DNA from: Planctomycetaceae bacterium
Lineage (GTDB): Bacteria; Planctomycetota; Planctomycetia; Gemmatales; Gemmataceae
DNA length: 64,000 bases
Reading direction: 5' to 3'
Assembly: GCA_013823135.1 (NCBI GenBank)
Contig: PNLP01000033.1
Span: 16,987-80,986 of the forward strand
Below are positions 60,090 to 64,000 of the stretch, piece after piece. The position numbers were made by a program, and so were the translations under genes. Below the pieces are notes generated by a model that did no database searches, was not told the DNA's origin, and was given only the letters and a program-made list of their open reading frames with translations. The stretch's first letter is position 1. Every line of letters begins with the position of its first letter.

Positions 60090-62360
60090 CTAGTTCCCCG
60101 ACTTCGCCTGATCGGTGTAAGAATCCGAATACTGGTAGTCGTATTTGTACGTGTACCCATATCCGTAACCCATGTTCTGCTCCGTGGAGGCATTCACTAC
60201 CACTCCGAGGATGTGGGCACTCACGGCGACCAGTTCCTCCTTCGCACGCTCGGTGTTCGGCCCGGCAGCGGGTGTCATCCGGAAGACGATTATCACGCCA
60301 TCGGCGCGGGGGGCGACGGCTGCCGGGTCGGAGACCGCGAGCACCGGCGGCGTGTCGAGCAGCACGAAGTCGTAGCTGGCTCGCAGATCAACAAGTACCT
60401 CCTGAAACCGCGGGCTGGTGAGCAACTCGGCCGGGTGCGCAGGTCGCGGTCCGCAGGGGAGCAGTGAAAGGTTTTCGATCTCGCACGGCTGGATCGCGTC
60501 GCCAAGATCGGCCTGATCCGCGACGACGGAAGCCAGTCCGACATCCACGTTTTTCAGGGCGAACAGCTTGTGAACGCGCGGCTTGCGGAAATCGCAATCG
60601 ACCAACACCACACGCTTGCCGGCCCGAGCCAGTGAGATCGCGAGGTTCGCGGTGGTTGTGCTCTTGCCGTCGCCGCCCATCGGGCTCGTGACCTGAATCA
60701 CCTGGTGGTTCCGGTTCGCGAGGCTGAACAGCAACTGAGTGCGGAGACCGCGTACCGCCTCGGCTTCGCCCGACTTGGGGCGCAGGAACACTACCAGTGT
60801 CGGGTCGATGCCCGCGGTCGATTGCACCTCGGCGGGTTCCGTGATGCGGATCACCGGGATGTGCGCCAGGATCGGCAACCCGAGGCGGCGGCGGATGTCG
60901 TCCGGGGAGCGGAAGCCACGGTCGGCGAACTCGGCTCGCAATCCCAGCCCACCACCCATCAGCAGTCCGAGCACCGCCCCCAGCAGAAGGGATTGCGTCA
61001 GCACCGGTGCCACTTGATACCCGTCGGCCGGCTTCGAAACGTCGCGCACTTCGTACCCACCGCTCGTACGGCTGCCGCTGACACGTTCCTTGTCGCGCAT
61101 TGCCGCCTGGAGTTCGATTGCGTTCTGCCGCAGGGTTTCCTCATATGTGCGGATGGCCTGTTGCTGTGGGGCCATGAGGCGGGCCGTTTCCTCGTCCGAG
61201 TCGATCTTCTTCGTAAGCACTTCGACCTGTGCCGCGATACCAGATAGTTCGCTTTCCAGCTTGCGACGGTAGCGTTCAAGTTCGTCGTCCGCCGGCCCGC
61301 CGCGAGCGACGATCTCGTCTTCCAGCAACTTGATCTGGCTGCTGAGGACGATCATGTCCGGGTGTCCTGGCCCGAGGCGGACGGACAACTCGCCCTTCTT
61401 GTACTTCAAGTGGGACAGCATCGACTCCGGGTCTTTCAGTTCGCCGAACACGAACGGCCGGTCGCTCTGGATGCCGAGTTTAGCCATCGTTGCGAGCCGC
61501 TCGCCTCGCGTCTTGCCGGCTTCGCGGATCTGTTTCAGCCGGTTATCGATGACGATCCGTTCGAGTTCGCGGGTGGTGAGTGCAGCGCGGTTGTCGCTCA
61601 CGCGTTGTTGCACGCGTTCGGGCGATTCCTGGCTAATCCCTGGCACCAGAACCGCACCCGTGGCGGGGTCGATCACGCCGCGGAGTTTTCGTTCGGCCTC
61701 CTGAAGGAGAACCCGCACGTCGGTCTGCGACTTTGTGAGCCGGGCGATTTCCTCGTCGAGCCGTTTCAGTTGTCGCGTGGATGCATCCTCGTAGACGCCC
61801 GAGAGTTCATCCTTGTACGCGGCGATGATCGCTCGCAGATACTTCGGCGAATCGGCCGGGTGCAGCGACTTGAACGACAGGAGCAGCACGTTGCTGGGCT
61901 GGTTCGAGCCGGGTTCCTTCTCGCGGGACACGGTGAAACGCGACTTCAGATACCCGACGCGATCCGCGGACGCTTCCGGCGGTGGAACCTGGAACGGTTT
62001 CTGTTCGTCGAGTCGCTTGTCGGCCGCGACCTTCAGGATGGCTTCGGAGCCAAGCAAGATGACCTGGGGGCCAACGTAGTCCTCGACGTACTGCACGCGA
62101 GCGTCGCCCGCACCGCCGGCCACGAGATCGGGGCGACTCTTCACCACCATGAGCTGTGCAGACGACTGGTAGATCGGCGTCCGCTGCATGTGAAAGAGCA
62201 GGCCGAGAACAAGCCCGACGGACAGGCCGAGGACGAGCCAGGGCCAGCGCCGGAGCACGCCGAGCATCAGGTTCGGTGGCTCGGGCGCGGGGGCTTGCGC
62301 GGGCATCTGAACCGGGGCTTGTGGCATCGGGAGGTCGAGCAACGGGTTGGAAAGGGCCAC
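60090..62360 (-). CDS. Polysaccharide co-polymerase/tyrosine autokinase (Wzc/GumC type)
   Basis: A 756-aa membrane protein. N-terminal Wzz-type chain-length domain with a first helix (WPWLVLGLSVGLVLGLLFHM, ~35-55), a long periplasmic coiled-coil part (~190-440), a second helix (SLLLGAVLGLLMGGGLGL, ~460-480), then a cytoplasmic BY-kinase: Walker A SPMGGDGKSTTTANLAISL (~558), Walker A' VVLVDCDFRKPRVHKLF, Walker B YDFVLLDTPPVLAVSD. The C-terminus is a tyrosine-rich tail (YGYGYTYKYDYQYSDSY) for autophosphorylation. GTG start at 62360 with AGGAGG about 7 bases upstream. Partner phosphatase follows. Confidence 0.95.
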   Translation of the reverse strand: MALSNPLLDLPMPQAPVQMPAQAPAPEPPNLMLGVLRRWPWLVLGLSVGLVLGLLFHMQRTPIYQSSAQLMVVKSRPDLVAGGAGDARVQYVEDYVGPQVILLGSEAILKVAADKRLDEQKPFQVPPPEASADRVGYLKSRFTVSREKEPGSNQPSNVLLLSFKSLHPADSPKYLRAIIAAYKDELSGVYEDASTRQLKRLDEEIARLTKSQTDVRVLLQEAERKLRGVIDPATGAVLVPGISQESPERVQQRVSDNRAALTTRELERIVIDNRLKQIREAGKTRGERLATMAKLGIQSDRPFVFGELKDPESMLSHLKYKKGELSVRLGPGHPDMIVLSSQIKLLEDEIVARGGPADDELERYRRKLESELSGIAAQVEVLTKKIDSDEETARLMAPQQQAIRTYEETLRQNAIELQAAMRDKERVSGSRTSGGYEVRDVSKPADGYQVAPVLTQSLLLGAVLGLLMGGGLGLRAEFADRGFRSPDDIRRRLGLPILAHIPVIRITEPAEVQSTAGIDPTLVVFLRPKSGEAEAVRGLRTQLLFSLANRNHQVIQVTSPMGGDGKSTTTANLAISLARAGKRVVLVDCDFRKPRVHKLFALKNVDVGLASVVADQADLGDAIQPCEIENLSLLPCGPRPAHPAELLTSPRFQEVLVDLRASYDFVLLDTPPVLAVSDPAAVAPRADGVIIVFRMTPAAGPNTERAKEELVAVSAHILGVVVNASTEQNMGYGYGYTYKYDYQYSDSYTDQAKSGN

Positions 62361-62507
62361 GGAACGCCTCCTGAGTCACAGCACGGGCAGACCAACCCGT
62401 TCGCGTATTCTCACCAGAATCCGCGACTGAGCCAAGGCCAGTCCGCCCGAACGCTTTGCGTCCGGCGGCAGACACCGACCTCCGGGTTCGTGATTCGCTT
62501 GCTCATC

Positions 62508-62584
62508 GGTTCCACGCGAAATGCCCACCCATCCGTGGAACCGTTCTGGAACCGTAGACCTGTCTGGAAGAAAGATTATCAGAA
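62508..62584 (-). repeat. 77-nt dispersed structured repeat, copy B
   Basis: Inverse orientation of copy A (47250-47326), 70 of 77 bases identical. Terminal stem GGTTCCACG/CGTGGAACC keeps pairing despite substitutions. It lies in the 545-bp gene-free stretch 62361-62905 between the BY-kinase and the metalloprotein; no other structure was found there. Confidence 0.85.
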
Positions 62585-62905
62585 CGTCTCCGGGCCTTCC
62601 TGCGAAGAAAGTCGTACTCCCCGAGTGAGCCGATTTTCGCCCTGTTGCCTTTGTAATTTTTGCATGTCGGTGGGTTTGTTCCGGGCAACTGTAACTTCTA
62701 CACCACTCGTTCGGCCTGTCGTTCCATTCGGCAATCTCCGCGAGATTCCGAACACCTGTCTGAATCGCACGTTAAGCGTCGAGAATTCTGCGCGGAACCG
62801 CACAGTTCCATTCCTGGCACACCTCTTGCGGTTAGACTTCCGACGCCCTTGCTTTACACCATTGCCGATCACCGGCTCGGCGTCGCTTCCACGGAGGTCA
62901 AGGGA

Positions 62906-63940
62906 ATGACGCTTCGTAGGTTCTACCCTGCGATTGTTCTCGCGGTCCTGGCATCGCCAAGCGTTGCCACAGCCGCGAATTTTGAGACCGCAAACTTTGT
63001 GGTCGAAGCACCCTCGCCCGAACTTGCCCGCAAGTTCGGCGAGATGGCGGAGTTCTACCGGAAGGAAAAGGCTCTCGAATGGCTTGGCCACGAGATGCCC
63101 CAGTGGTCACGCAAGTGCCCCCTTCAGGTGCAAGTGTCGATGGGCTCCGCCGGCGGTGCCACCACGTTCACGTTCGGTTCCGACCAGAGCGGTCGGCCCA
63201 TTGTGTCGTCGCAACGGATGGAAATCCGCGGCGACGCCAAGCAACTTCTCAACAGCGTTCTGCCCCACGAAGTGACGCACACCGTGCTGGCACAACACTT
63301 CGGCCGACCGGTGCCACGCTGGGCCGACGAGGGCGGTAGCGTCCTCAGCGAGAACGACGAGGAACGCTTCAGCCACGACGTGCGATGCCGCGAGATCTTG
63401 AACGCCGGCCGGGCCTTCGTGCTGCGAACACTGTTCCGCATGACGGAATACCCGCGTGACATGACCGTGCTGTACGCCCAGGGGTACTCGGTTACCGCGT
63501 ATCTGGTGGACAAGGGCGGCAGCGGTCGCGAAGGTCGCGGCAAGTTGCTTCAGTTCCTTGGCACCGGGATGAACGGCAACACGGCGGAAAGCTGGAACGA
63601 GGCCGCACGACGGGTGTACGGGTACGAGTCGGTGGACGGGTTGGAGCGAGCCTGGCTCGACGCCCTTCGCACGCCTCCGGCTCGCACCGTGGCTCGTGGC
63701 ACGCAGCCACCCGCTGGTGATAAGTCCCCGACTTTTGCAAACGCCACGTCGAACGGTAACCGCACGGAACTCCGCACCTCGGCCGCTCCGACGATGCCGT
63801 TACTGGAACCGCCGGTGCGTGCTGTTCGCGGTGCTGCCCCGGACCGCGAACCGATCCGCCCTGTGGGGGCTCGTCCGCAGGCTCCGGACTACCCACCGCC
63901 GGTGCTCGGTCCACCCGAGTTGCCACGAACCGGCCGATAG
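62906..63940 (+). CDS. Secreted HExxH metalloprotease-like protein
   Basis: A 344-aa exported protein with a signal peptide (FYPAIVLAVLASPSVATA). The zinc motif is HEVTH (121-125) and a third ligand is probably Glu142 in RWADEGGSVL, as in the peptidase MA-like/gluzincin group. Around it: NFVVEAPSPELARKFGEMAEFYRKEKALEWLG, FRMTEYPRDMTVLYAQGYSVTAYLVDKGG and LLQFLGTGMNGNTAESWNEAARRVYGYESVDGLERAWLDAL. The C-terminal ~100 residues are Pro/Arg-rich (PPVRAVRGAAPDREPIRP), probably a linker or surface tether. GGAGG lies upstream of the ATG at 62906. A strong terminator follows. Confidence 0.88.
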   Translation: MTLRRFYPAIVLAVLASPSVATAANFETANFVVEAPSPELARKFGEMAEFYRKEKALEWLGHEMPQWSRKCPLQVQVSMGSAGGATTFTFGSDQSGRPIVSSQRMEIRGDAKQLLNSVLPHEVTHTVLAQHFGRPVPRWADEGGSVLSENDEERFSHDVRCREILNAGRAFVLRTLFRMTEYPRDMTVLYAQGYSVTAYLVDKGGSGREGRGKLLQFLGTGMNGNTAESWNEAARRVYGYESVDGLERAWLDALRTPPARTVARGTQPPAGDKSPTFANATSNGNRTELRTSAAPTMPLLEPPVRAVRGAAPDREPIRPVGARPQAPDYPPPVLGPPELPRTGR

Positions 63941-63952
63941 TGAGATGAACTC

Positions 63953-63990
63953 AAACAGCACAGCCTGGGGAAACCCAGGCTGTGCTGTTT
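63953..63990 (+). terminator. Rho-independent terminator of the metalloprotein gene
   Basis: A 17-bp perfect stem (AAACAGCACAGCCTGGG and its complement) with a GAAA tetraloop, ending in TTTTCCC, 13 bases after the stop codon. Confidence 0.92.
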
Positions 63991-64000
63991 TCCCGTTCCG

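Overview
The window reads as origin-proximal chromosome of a Gemmata-like planctomycete (Gemmataceae). Supporting signs are high GC, a DUF1559 prepilin-like protein, a DUF1571 protein, a giant secreted protein with the planctomycete CxxCH haem-motif architecture, a TIGR03067-type protein, two membrane-anchored Ser/Thr kinases, many secreted PQQ/FG-GAP/TPR proteins, and dispersed palindromic repeats between genes. Taxonomy is inferred from gene families, not from rRNA.

Layout. 1-5 kb: DUF1571 protein (cut by the left edge), response-regulator receiver protein, groES, Gly-rich RRM protein, infA and two unrecognised proteins. 5-15 kb: LRR-bearing Ser/Thr kinase, DUF1559 pilin-like protein, PLP aminotransferase, a second Ser/Thr kinase, DNA polymerase X and a PseG-like protein. 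15-25 kb: parB preceded by two parS-like palindromes, two paralogous secreted proteins, tRNA-Pro, a polytopic mannosyltransferase-like protein, TIGR03067 protein, Uma2 protein, the CxxCH/HEAT protein, tRNA-Ser, an AlkD-like protein and a cysteine desulfurase. 26-36.5 kb is the core: dnaA, oriC, dnaN, dciA(DUF721), gyrB, ispF, cysS, ruvC, ruvA, a 73-aa gene and ruvB. 36.6-43 kb (minus strand): DUF454 protein, LysM-like membrane protein, rsmH, a WecA/TagO-type transferase and a class-V aminotransferase. 43-64 kb: a lipoprotein, an RbfA-like protein, two small proteins, a series of secreted proteins (PQQ propellers, YdjY-like, FG-GAP, 1221-aa TPR), a CpsB-type phosphatase next to a BY-kinase for exopolysaccharide control, and a secreted HExxH metalloprotein.

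How it fits together. ParB with nearby parS-like sites, the dnaA-oriC-dnaN-dciA-gyrB block and ruvCAB make this a replication, segregation and recombination neighbourhood. The rsmH/LysM/WecA block and the BY-kinase/phosphatase pair concern the cell envelope and polysaccharide export.

The most unusual content is the repeat population. It includes a small palindrome that twice lies inside coding sequence and yields an HGD(K/E)PRG peptide, a signal peptide encoded by a dispersed repeat, a 77-nt repeat whose two copies differ by a compensatory base-pair change, a two-hairpin GTTTAGC element, long perfect palindromes with 25-29 bp arms, and a 240-bp hairpin cluster. No CRISPR array, transposase or rRNA was seen.
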